The notes under the pieces were generated by a model. It saw nothing but the letters and a program-made list of their open reading frames with translations, was not told where the DNA came from and made no database searches. From Bacillota bacterium (GTDB lineage: Bacteria; Bacillota; Clostridia; Acetivibrionales; JAFADI01), in NCBI GenBank assembly GCA_023424965.1, contig JAFADI010000242.1, forward strand, positions 1-26,142: a stretch of 26,142 bases of DNA, given 5' to 3'. Each line of letters opens with the position of its first letter. Within the stretch, counting starts at the first letter, position 1. The translations under genes were made by a program, and so were the position numbers. Positions 8,735-16,313 of this stretch are shown one piece after another.

Positions 8735-8764
8735 AAGCACCCATAAAAACCGGGTGCTTTTTTA
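8735..8764 (+). terminator. Terminator of the sensing operon
   Basis: AAGCACCC (8735-8742) pairs with GGGTGCTT (8752-8759) around a 9-base A-rich loop, followed by TTTTTA. It separates the constitutive sensing operon from the regulated transport operon. Confidence 0.88.
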
Positions 8765-8799
8765 TTTCACAAAACCCTGTATTTTTAACCTTAAACTTA

Positions 8800-8852
8800 T
8801 CCACCCTTATTAAATTTTTAGAATATTAATGAACACCAGGTAACTTTATAAT
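8800..8852 (+). promoter_or_regulatory. SBP2 operon promoter with shared element (site B)
   Basis: The element begins TCCAC at 8800 and continues CCTTATTAAATTTTTAGAAT. A perfect TATAAT (8847-8852) starts 47 bases after the first base. The -35 position (TATTAA, 8824-8829) is poor and lies at the end of the element, as expected for an activator-dependent promoter. Confidence 0.78.
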
Positions 8853-8924
8853 AAAAACATATAGGCGCCTAATGAATGCTTTACAAGAAGTTTCAATCCA
8901 AAATATTCTACGGGAGGGTATCAA

Positions 8925-10214
8925 ATGAAAAAGGTAATCTCATTATTACTGGTTTGCATTTTTGCAATCTCAATATTTGCAGGCTGCGGTGCTCAGAAGG
9001 CTGCACCTGATACAGCCCAAACTGATACGACAAAGCAGGAACCAGCCAAAGAAGACGCAAAGAAAGATGCTCCTGCTGAGAAAGCAAAATTAAAAATGTG
9101 GTATTACTATGGTGATAAAGGCCAGCAGGAAACGATGAATGCACTTATGAAGGAATACAGCGATCAGTCAAAAGTAGCTGAAATAAAAGCAGAAGTTATT
9201 CCTTTCGCAGATTTTAAGAAACAGCTTTCTGTTGGACTTGCAGCAACAAATCTGCCGGATCTTGTTTTGATTGACAATCCGGACAACGCATCCTATGCTG
9301 CGATGGGTCTGTTTGCAGACTTGACTGCCAAGCTCGCCGACTGGACGGATAAGGACCAATATTTCGAAGGACCGTGGAAATCTGCTCAACTCGACGGAAA
9401 AACCTATGGCATACCTTTCGGAAGCAATTGCCTGGGACTATTCTACAATAAAGACATGTTTGAAAAAGCGGGAGTCAAAGAACCGCCCCAAACCTGGGAT
9501 GAGCTGAGGGAGACCGCAAAGAAGCTCACCGGCAACGGTGTTACAGGTATTGGTATTGCAGCGCCCAAGAGTGAAGAGGGTACATTCCAATTCCTTCCGT
9601 GGATATTGTCTGCCGGCGGGGAACAAACAAAGCTTGACAGCCCCGAGGGCGTCAAGGCATACAGTTATCTTGCAGACCTGATTAAAGACGGTTCAATGAG
9701 CAAAGAAGTTATCAACTGGACGCAAGGCGACCTTCCTGAACAATTCAAGGCTAAAAAAATTGCAATGATGATCATGGGACCCTGGCAATTGGAGCCGATC
9801 AAGAGAGATGCGCCAGATCTTAAGTTTGGCGTTGCAATGATACCGAAAGACAAACAGTTCTCATCCGTTCTTGGCGGTGAAAACTGGGGTGTTGTAAATG
9901 GAAAGAACGTGGATGCCACCCTGGATTTTGTAAAGTGGGTTACCGCACCTGAGAAAGTAAAGAGCTACATATCCAAATTCGGCTATTTCCCCTCAAGGAA
10001 GGATGTTGCTGCCGACCCGCAGTTTACGGCAACGGACGACTTAAAGGTTTTCATGCAAATCATGGAAGTAGCGCAGCCGAGAGGTCCGCATGCAAAATGG
10101 CCGCAAGTGTCAACCGGTATGTTTACAGCTCTCCAGGAATCCTTGACGTTATCAAAAACTCCTGAGGCCGCTGCAAAGGACGGGCAGGCATTAATTGATA
10201 AAGCATTAAAATAA
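8925..10214 (+). CDS. Sugar-binding lipoprotein SBP2 of a CUT1 ABC importer
   Basis: The ATG follows GGGAGGG by six bases. The lipobox FAGC puts the lipidated Cys at 21, followed by a Lys/Ala/Glu-rich linker to about residue 50. The mature protein is a family-1 solute-binding protein, here attached to the outer face of the membrane. It is the first gene of the operon and precedes both permeases, the usual place for the cognate binding protein. The match with SBP1 keeps an exact 1515-base offset from start to stop. It includes a 79-base identical block (9831-9909 against 8316-8394) with no synonymous change, pointing to recent duplication or gene conversion. The ligand is probably an arabinose-containing oligosaccharide, inferred from the enzymes in the same regulon. 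Confidence 0.92.
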   Translation: MKKVISLLLVCIFAISIFAGCGAQKAAPDTAQTDTTKQEPAKEDAKKDAPAEKAKLKMWYYYGDKGQQETMNALMKEYSDQSKVAEIKAEVIPFADFKKQLSVGLAATNLPDLVLIDNPDNASYAAMGLFADLTAKLADWTDKDQYFEGPWKSAQLDGKTYGIPFGSNCLGLFYNKDMFEKAGVKEPPQTWDELRETAKKLTGNGVTGIGIAAPKSEEGTFQFLPWILSAGGEQTKLDSPEGVKAYSYLADLIKDGSMSKEVINWTQGDLPEQFKAKKIAMMIMGPWQLEPIKRDAPDLKFGVAMIPKDKQFSSVLGGENWGVVNGKNVDATLDFVKWVTAPEKVKSYISKFGYFPSRKDVAADPQFTATDDLKVFMQIMEVAQPRGPHAKWPQVSTGMFTALQESLTLSKTPEAAAKDGQALIDKALK

Positions 10215-10252
10215 GGTATAAATTGTTGTAAAGCATTATAGCACTGTCTGGC

Positions 10253-10287
10253 ATTGGAGTACACGTCTGTAGGATGTGTACTCCAAT
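10253..10287 (+). promoter_or_regulatory. Intercistronic stem-loop between SBP2 and the permeases
   Basis: A perfect 12 bp stem (ATTGGAGTACAC with GTGTACTCCAAT) with an 11-base loop sits 38 bases after the SBP2 stop and lacks a T-tract. Such hairpins commonly protect upstream binding-protein mRNA from 3' decay or partly attenuate read-through, giving more binding protein than permease. A matching hairpin occurs in the second transporter operon. Confidence 0.7.
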
Positions 10288-10316
10288 TAATTAAACGTAA
10301 TTGGTAGGTGACAGGG

Positions 10317-11216
10317 ATGAATTTTTTGTCAAAAGCATTTAAGGGAAATAATATAGGGTATTTGTTTACTTTGCCTGCATTGCTCTATATGCTTGTTTTT
10401 GTCGGGTACCCGACAGTAGATAATATAATTTTGAGTCTTCAGGATGTAAACGTAATGACGGTCGCGAGCAAAGTCAAGGAGTTCGTGGGGCTTAGCAATT
10501 ATTTTGAGCTGTTCCAGGACCCGGTTTTAAAAATTGCAATTCGCAATACTTTTTACTTTACGATTGCATGTATCTTTTTTCAGTTTATCATCGGATTTGC
10601 ATTGGCATTGTTTTTCAATTTGAAGTTCAGCCTGGCAAAGCCCTTAAGAGGATTTCTTATGATCGCCTGGATGATTCCACTGACGGTTACATCGGTTTTG
10701 TTTAAATTTATGTTCAGTGTCAGCGGTGGGATCATCAATGAAATATTGATGTATTTTCATATAATCAGTAAACCGGTTGAATGGCTGCTTCAGCCTGCAA
10801 GTGCATTGTGGTCCACGATCATATGCAATATCTGGATTGGAATTCCTTTTAATATGATTCTTATAACAACGGGACTTTCAACGATTCCGGCAGAAATTTA
10901 TGAAAGCAGCAGCATTGACGGTGCAAATCCGCTACAGAAGTTTTTTTATATCACCCTCCCATTACTTAAGCCATCGTTGGAAGCGGTGTTGATTTTAGGC
11001 TTTATCTATACTTTTAAGGTTTTTGATGTAATTTATGTTATGACACAGGGAGGGCCGGTAAATGCAACGGAATTGCTGTCAACCTTTGCATACAGGGTCT
11101 CATTTGCCGAATTCAGCTTTAGTAAAGGAGCTGCGACGGCGAATATTCTATTTGTCATATTATTTGCCATTGGATTGTTCTATTTAAAACTTATTAAGGA
11201 TGATGAGGTGATGTAG
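10317..11216 (+). CDS. CUT1 sugar ABC transporter permease (MalF/UgpA-type)
   Basis: I choose ATG 10317 because AGGTG (10306-10310) is six bases upstream; a GTG at 10308 is possible but lacks a good site. The 299-residue protein has six hydrophobic segments. The cytoplasmic EAA loop reads YESSSIDGANPLQKFFYITLPLL, split here as YESSSIDGAN and FFYITLPLLK, the signature through which permeases dock on the shared ATPase. MTQGGPVNATE is also typical of this subunit. It pairs with the next gene, which starts two bases after its stop. Substrate as for SBP2. Confidence 0.93.
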   Translation: MNFLSKAFKGNNIGYLFTLPALLYMLVFVGYPTVDNIILSLQDVNVMTVASKVKEFVGLSNYFELFQDPVLKIAIRNTFYFTIACIFFQFIIGFALALFFNLKFSLAKPLRGFLMIAWMIPLTVTSVLFKFMFSVSGGIINEILMYFHIISKPVEWLLQPASALWSTIICNIWIGIPFNMILITTGLSTIPAEIYESSSIDGANPLQKFFYITLPLLKPSLEAVLILGFIYTFKVFDVIYVMTQGGPVNATELLSTFAYRVSFAEFSFSKGAATANILFVILFAIGLFYLKLIKDDEVM

Positions 11217-11218
11217 GC

Positions 11219-12067
11219 GTGAAAAAGTTCAAACTAAGTGAAAAGCAAAAGGCTCTAATCTTAAATATTATATCAATTTTCATATTAATGTTGATCGCTT
11301 TCCCGCTTTACTGGATGCTTGTGAATTCATTAAAATGGAAAGCTGATATTTTCAAGTCACCGCCATCCTTATACCCGGACCCCATTAGTTTCGATGCGTA
11401 TTACAGGCAGTTGACAGGCATCGATTACAATGTGGGCAGGGCTTTTATGAATAGTATGGTTATCGCAACCTGCACCATGGTGCTGGCAGTCATTCTATCC
11501 ATACCGGCAGCTTATGGCTTGGCAAGATATAAATTTAAAGCAAGAAAGGCCTTTATCTTCGGCTTTCTGGTCACTCAAATGCTCCCGACGGTTTTTACGC
11601 TGATACCTCTTTTTATTCTTTTCAAAAACATCGGAGTATATAATACGTTTCTTGCACCGATATTGGCAGATGCAACCATCGGGATACCCTTCTCGGTATT
11701 GATACTGCGAACATATTTTGTGACGATCCCAAAAGAGCTGGACGATGCCGCCAATATTGACGGCTGTAACAGTTTGACTGCATTTCTCAGGATTATGGTG
11801 CCGATTGCAAGTCCGGGAATCATTGTTGCCGCGGTTTTCTCGTTTTTGTTTGCCTGGGGAGACATGACAAACGGCCTGACCTATATAAACAATCAGGACC
11901 TATGGCCAATTACGACAGCTTTATATAATTTCATCGGCAGGTACGGGATTGAATGGGATAAGACCATGGCATTCGGCATACTGTCAATATTGCCTGTGGT
12001 CGTCATCTTTATTACCATGCAGAAATACATTATCAGCGGCCTGACCAACGGGGCAGTTAAGGGATAA
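11219..12067 (+). CDS. CUT1 sugar ABC transporter permease (MalG/UgpE-type)
   Basis: This 282-residue permease starts with GTG at 11219, with GAGGTG eight bases upstream inside the end of the previous gene. It has six hydrophobic segments, the EAA loop ELDDAANIDGCNSLTAFLRI followed by VPIASPG, and the C-terminal GLTNGAVKG found in many MalG-type subunits. The two-base gap implies translational coupling with the first permease. No ATPase follows, so the importer must use an ATPase encoded elsewhere. Confidence 0.93.
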   Translation: MKKFKLSEKQKALILNIISIFILMLIAFPLYWMLVNSLKWKADIFKSPPSLYPDPISFDAYYRQLTGIDYNVGRAFMNSMVIATCTMVLAVILSIPAAYGLARYKFKARKAFIFGFLVTQMLPTVFTLIPLFILFKNIGVYNTFLAPILADATIGIPFSVLILRTYFVTIPKELDDAANIDGCNSLTAFLRIMVPIASPGIIVAAVFSFLFAWGDMTNGLTYINNQDLWPITTALYNFIGRYGIEWDKTMAFGILSILPVVVIFITMQKYIISGLTNGAVKG

Positions 12068-12151
12068 GGCAAATAATTAAAGAATTTTTGTTATAGGGTA
12101 GGTGTTAATGCAATATTGCTTTCGTGCAGTTAGAATGAGGAGGCACATATA

Positions 12152-14263
12152 ATGATAAAATCCAAGGATTTAAAGAATGGAAATTCCTATTTTAGTAATC
12201 TTATAAGAATCGGCGGTTATTTCAGGGATTTTAAAATTCAAACAAGACTTATGCTGTCATTTATGCTTCTGGTTATTTTGTCTTTTATAGTTATAGGTGC
12301 ATTCTCCTTTAAATTGTCAAGTGATGCTGTCAAGACAAAAATTAGTGACTATTCCGTTCAGTTGAGTGAAAGAGTCTCTTTTGAAATAAGAAACGTACAA
12401 AAAAGCTATGAGCAAATGAACGACAAGATTGTATTCAGCGATTTTGTCCAGGAAAATGTTGAAGGCTACGATAAAATGAACGATACGGACAAGGCGACGT
12501 TTCAAAGTAAATTATCTGAAAACAGCAGTGCTTTAGGGGATCAACTGATTAAATCCGGCGGGGGTGTGCAAAGAGCCGGTTGTCTGATTACGAAGGAAGG
12601 AAATGAACTTGCATTTACAACCGGTGCTTGGTTGGATATTCCACCAATAGATAAAGACAAACTTTTAACGGAAGCAGAGAAAGAAAATGGGCAATTTAAA
12701 TGGAGTATTGTTAAAGGTATTTCAGTAGAGGACTTTCATGTTGTGGCAATTCGCTCTGTAAAATCCCTTACAACGCAGCAAATTGTGGCACATTCAGCAA
12801 TAAGGATGAGCCAAAGCGAGTTTTCCAGCATCTTTAAAGATATGAACCTTGGGACAGGAACTGACATTTTTGTGATGGATACCCGTGGGATCGTGATTGC
12901 CAGCAGAAGCGACCAGATTCCTTATGGTGTTGAATATGAAGATAAGAGTTTAAGTAAAGCTTTGGAGGAAGCGATAAAAAATAAAAATAAAAGCTTTGCA
13001 TTGGAATTGAATGGAAGTAAATGTTTGATTACATATTCCCAGGTTGAGGGCAGTACGTGGTATGTAATTAGTACCATACCGTTCTCCTACCTGAATTCTG
13101 AAGTAAACAGGACGGGGATAATGATTGCAGTCGTAGCACTTATTTGCCTGTTGTTTGTATATATCTTGTCGGCAATAATTGCACGAAGTATTTCTGTACC
13201 TTTAAATGAACTGGTGTTAACAATGAAGAAAGCCAGTGAAGGTGATTTAGCAATAAAAGCTGCGGAAAAAAGCAAGGATGAAATTGGAGTGGTTGCGCAC
13301 AGGTTAAATGACATGTTAAATAAAATTAGCGGCTTAATAACGGAAGTATATTCTTCATCACAAAATGTTTTTTATAATTCCGATCTGATTGCTGGCACGA
13401 CACAACAGAATCTAGCCTCAGCCGGGCAGGTGGCAAATACGGTACAGAGCATTGCTAAAGGCTGTGCGGATCAGGCGGATGAAGCTGCCGAAGGCGTGAA
13501 CTGCATGAATCTGCTTTCCAAAACGATTAATAAGGTTGAAGATGATATCAATAACGTAAATAAAATAGTTTCTGCCACTGCCAGGATGAGTGAGGAATCG
13601 AAGGCTGTTGTCAAATCATTGAATGATAAGGCACTGAGGGCAGATGCAGCTTCTGTGAGAATTGTTTCAGATATAGGAAGTTTAAGTGCCCAAATGCGGG
13701 AAATTAAAAAAGTACTTAATGTTATCACCGGGATATCGGAACAAATAAACCTGCTTTCATTGAATGCGGCCATTGAAGCCGCTAGAGCGGGCGCTGCGGG
13801 GAGAGGATTCGCAGTAGTTGCAGAGGAAGTCAAGAAGCTTGCCGATCAGTCTAAAGATGCTTCGATAACAATCAATAGAATAATAAACAGTATACAGCAA
13901 AGTACAGAGGCTTCGGTTGTTGAAGCCAATAATGCCGGTTTGATAATCAAGCAGCAAATGGATGCGGTTAAAGAAACAGAAGATGCATTTATAGCAATCA
14001 TTAATGCGATGGAGGAAATTACTTTACAGATGGACAATACCGGAAATTCCGTTAATGGCATGATCGCTTCAAGAGAAAAGGTTCTAAAAGCAATTGAGAA
14101 TATCGCTGCAGTTTCGGAGGAAACAGCGGCGATAACAGAAGAGATTGCTGCCAGTACTCAAGAACAAATGGCTTCAATGACAGAACTGTCCGGGTGTTCA
14201 GAAAGTTTGAAGAAAATGGCGGAAGAACTTAATAAAGCCACTTCTGCATTTAAGATATCTTAA
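12152..14263 (+). CDS. Methyl-accepting chemotaxis receptor inside the sugar operon
   Basis: The 703-residue receptor starts after GAGGAGG. It has a membrane segment at about 33-53 and a roughly 270-residue periplasm-facing sensor, probably dCache (TDIFVMDTRGIVIASR, WYVISTIPFSYL). A second membrane segment spans about 323-345 and a HAMP domain about 346-400. The long coiled-coil signalling domain has the conserved hairpin tip near 535-567 (NAAIEAARAGAAGRGFAVVA, EEVKKLADQS). The C terminus has no NWETF-like CheR tether. It lies 84 bases after the permease with no terminator, and the GH127 gene follows, so it is co-expressed with transport. It could report the transported sugar, directly or through SBP2, to the flagellar motor. 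The N-terminal layout resembles the YesM kinase. The ligand is inferred only. Confidence 0.92.
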   Translation: MIKSKDLKNGNSYFSNLIRIGGYFRDFKIQTRLMLSFMLLVILSFIVIGAFSFKLSSDAVKTKISDYSVQLSERVSFEIRNVQKSYEQMNDKIVFSDFVQENVEGYDKMNDTDKATFQSKLSENSSALGDQLIKSGGGVQRAGCLITKEGNELAFTTGAWLDIPPIDKDKLLTEAEKENGQFKWSIVKGISVEDFHVVAIRSVKSLTTQQIVAHSAIRMSQSEFSSIFKDMNLGTGTDIFVMDTRGIVIASRSDQIPYGVEYEDKSLSKALEEAIKNKNKSFALELNGSKCLITYSQVEGSTWYVISTIPFSYLNSEVNRTGIMIAVVALICLLFVYILSAIIARSISVPLNELVLTMKKASEGDLAIKAAEKSKDEIGVVAHRLNDMLNKISGLITEVYSSSQNVFYNSDLIAGTTQQNLASAGQVANTVQSIAKGCADQADEAAEGVNCMNLLSKTINKVEDDINNVNKIVSATARMSEESKAVVKSLNDKALRADAASVRIVSDIGSLSAQMREIKKVLNVITGISEQINLLSLNAAIEAARAGAAGRGFAVVAEEVKKLADQSKDASITINRIINSIQQSTEASVVEANNAGLIIKQQMDAVKETEDAFIAIINAMEEITLQMDNTGNSVNGMIASREKVLKAIENIAAVSEETAAITEEIAASTQEQMASMTELSGCSESLKKMAEELNKATSAFKIS

Positions 14264-14293
14264 ATTGCAATGTTTTTAATGGAGGAGCCAAAG

Positions 14294-16243
14294 ATGAAGC
14301 AAAATGGAAGACAGCAATCAATACCGTTAAATAAGGTTAGAATTAACGATGCATTCTGGTCAAAGTATATAAAGCTGGTGCATGATGAGGTTATCCCTTA
14401 CCAATGGGACGCAATTAATGACAGGGTACCTGATGCAGAGCCCAGCCATGCGATAAAAAACTTCAGGATTGCAGCGGGCCTGGAAGAGGGGGAATTTTAC
14501 GGATTCGTGTTCCAGGACACCGACCTGGCGAAATGGCTGGAGGCTGTAGCCTACAGGCTGGAGACACATCCGGACGAAGAACTGGAAAAATTGGCTGACG
14601 AGGCGATCGCTCTCGTGGAGAAAGCCCAGCAGCCGGACGGATATCTCAATACGTATTACACCATAAAGGAGCCCGGGAATCGGTGGACTAACCTCCGGGA
14701 GTGCCATGAGATGTACACGGCAGGACACATGATGGAAGCCGCTGTTGCATATTACAAAGCGACGGGAAAAAGAAAGCTTCTGGATGTGATGTGCCGGTTT
14801 GCGGACCATATCGATTCCGTGTTCGGAACAGAGCCAGGCAAACGGAGGGGATATGACGGACACCAGGAGATAGAACTGGCATTGGTGAAATTGTATGAGG
14901 CCACCGGGGAAGAGCGGTATCTGAAGCTTGGCAAATACTTTCTGGACGAGAGAGGCCGGGAACCATACTATTTCCAGATTGAATACGAGAAAAGAGGTAG
15001 AACAGACCACTTTCCTGACAAAGTCATGCATAACCGTCTGTATGCTCAGACACACCTGCCTGTCAGAGAGCAGGCCACAGCCGAAGGACATTCCGTAAGG
15101 GCGGTCTATATGCTCACTGCGATGGCGGATGTAGCAGCCCTGACCGGTGATGGAGGTCTGCTGGAAGCCTGCCGCAGGATGTGGAACAATATCGTTTCCA
15201 AAAGGATGTACATTACCGGAGGAATCGGCTCAATGGCTCATGGAGAATCCTTCTCCTTTGATTATGACCTTCCCAATGACACCATGTACACCGAAACCTG
15301 TGCTTCTATCGGCTTGATATTCTTTGCTCACAGGATGCTGAAGATAGAACCGGAGAGCCGCTATGCAGATGAAATGGAAAGGGCCTTGTATAATAACGTG
15401 CTGGCAGGGATGGCACAGGATGGAAAGAGCTTCTTTTACGTAAACCCGTTGGAAGTATTGCCGGAGGCATGTGAAAAGAATTTCACCTATAAGCATGTTA
15501 AGCCTGTAAGACAAAAATGGTTCAGTTGCGCCTGCTGCCCTCCGAATGTGGCAAGACTATTGTCTTCCTTAGGTCAATACATATACACCATAAAAGAGAA
15601 TACAGTTTATACCCATCTCTATATCGGAAGTGAGGCAGATATAAAAGTAGGCGGAGCAGGTCTAACTTTGAAACAAAAAACAAATTACCCCTGGGATGGC
15701 AAGATAACTCTTGCGATTTCAGCAGAGGAAAGTAAAGCGGTTACAATTGCATTGAGGATTCCGGGCTGGTGTAGAAAATATGATTTATCAATGAATGGCG
15801 TTAAAATTGAAGCAGAAACCGTTGATGGGTACGTTGAGTTAAACCGCATTTGGGATAGCGGGGATATTGTCGAGCTGAATCTGGATATGCCTGTAGAGCT
15901 TATTGGCGCAAATCCGGCAGTGAGAGCTAATGCCGGTAAGGCAGCAATACAAAGGGGACCCGTCGTATACTGCATTGAAGAAGCAGACAATGGCAAAAAC
16001 CTCTCTGCAATATCCATACCTTTGAAAAGTAAGCTTTTGGCAGAGAAGGACGGGAATTTGTTTGGGGGAGCTGTCACGGTAAAAACAGAGGGTTTCAGAA
16101 CAGACAGTGAAGGCTGGGGAGAAAGTCTATACAGACCGGTTGAGGGTAAGGAACTGCCTATTACCATAAAGGCCGTACCTTATTGCCTGTGGGGTAACAG
16201 AAATCCGGGGGAGATGCAGGTCTGGCTCAGGACAGTAAAGTAA
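14294..16243 (+). CDS. Cytoplasmic GH127 beta-L-arabinofuranosidase
   Basis: I start at ATG 14294, with GGAGGAG (14281-14287) at good spacing; two in-frame ATGs further up (14270, 14279) lack such a site. The 649-residue protein has no signal peptide. GH127 enzymes use a zinc-bound cysteine nucleophile. In Bifidobacterium HypBA1 these residues are E322 (acid/base), E338, C340, C417 and C418. Here Glu318 (HGESFSFDYD), Glu334 and Cys336 (YTETCASIG), and Cys414 and Cys415 (SCACCPPNVARLL) appear at matching spacing, so all catalytic and zinc residues are intact. It should remove terminal beta-L-arabinofuranose from imported oligosaccharides. Relatives in this broad family can have other specificities, so the exact linkage is open. 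It follows the chemoreceptor by 30 bases in the same operon. Confidence 0.92.
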   Translation: MKQNGRQQSIPLNKVRINDAFWSKYIKLVHDEVIPYQWDAINDRVPDAEPSHAIKNFRIAAGLEEGEFYGFVFQDTDLAKWLEAVAYRLETHPDEELEKLADEAIALVEKAQQPDGYLNTYYTIKEPGNRWTNLRECHEMYTAGHMMEAAVAYYKATGKRKLLDVMCRFADHIDSVFGTEPGKRRGYDGHQEIELALVKLYEATGEERYLKLGKYFLDERGREPYYFQIEYEKRGRTDHFPDKVMHNRLYAQTHLPVREQATAEGHSVRAVYMLTAMADVAALTGDGGLLEACRRMWNNIVSKRMYITGGIGSMAHGESFSFDYDLPNDTMYTETCASIGLIFFAHRMLKIEPESRYADEMERALYNNVLAGMAQDGKSFFYVNPLEVLPEACEKNFTYKHVKPVRQKWFSCACCPPNVARLLSSLGQYIYTIKENTVYTHLYIGSEADIKVGGAGLTLKQKTNYPWDGKITLAISAEESKAVTIALRIPGWCRKYDLSMNGVKIEAETVDGYVELNRIWDSGDIVELNLDMPVELIGANPAVRANAGKAAIQRGPVVYCIEEADNGKNLSAISIPLKSKLLAEKDGNLFGGAVTVKTEGFRTDSEGWGESLYRPVEGKELPITIKAVPYCLWGNRNPGEMQVWLRTVK

Positions 16244-16313
16244 CGAGGAAGAGTAATAAAGCCAGAGAAATGTGTGATGGACAAAGACTATTTAAAGATG
16301 TGAGGGGATAGAA

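Noticed and set aside
14360..15091. Long minus-strand open frame (243 codons) opposite the GH127 gene
   Set aside because: It lies wholly within a gene with intact catalytic motifs, has no recognisable domain and has no good ribosome site; it reflects codon bias of the real gene.
15685..16167. 160-codon minus-strand frame opposite the GH127 C terminus
   Set aside because: Antisense shadow of a clear coding region, with low-complexity Ser/Pro-rich product.
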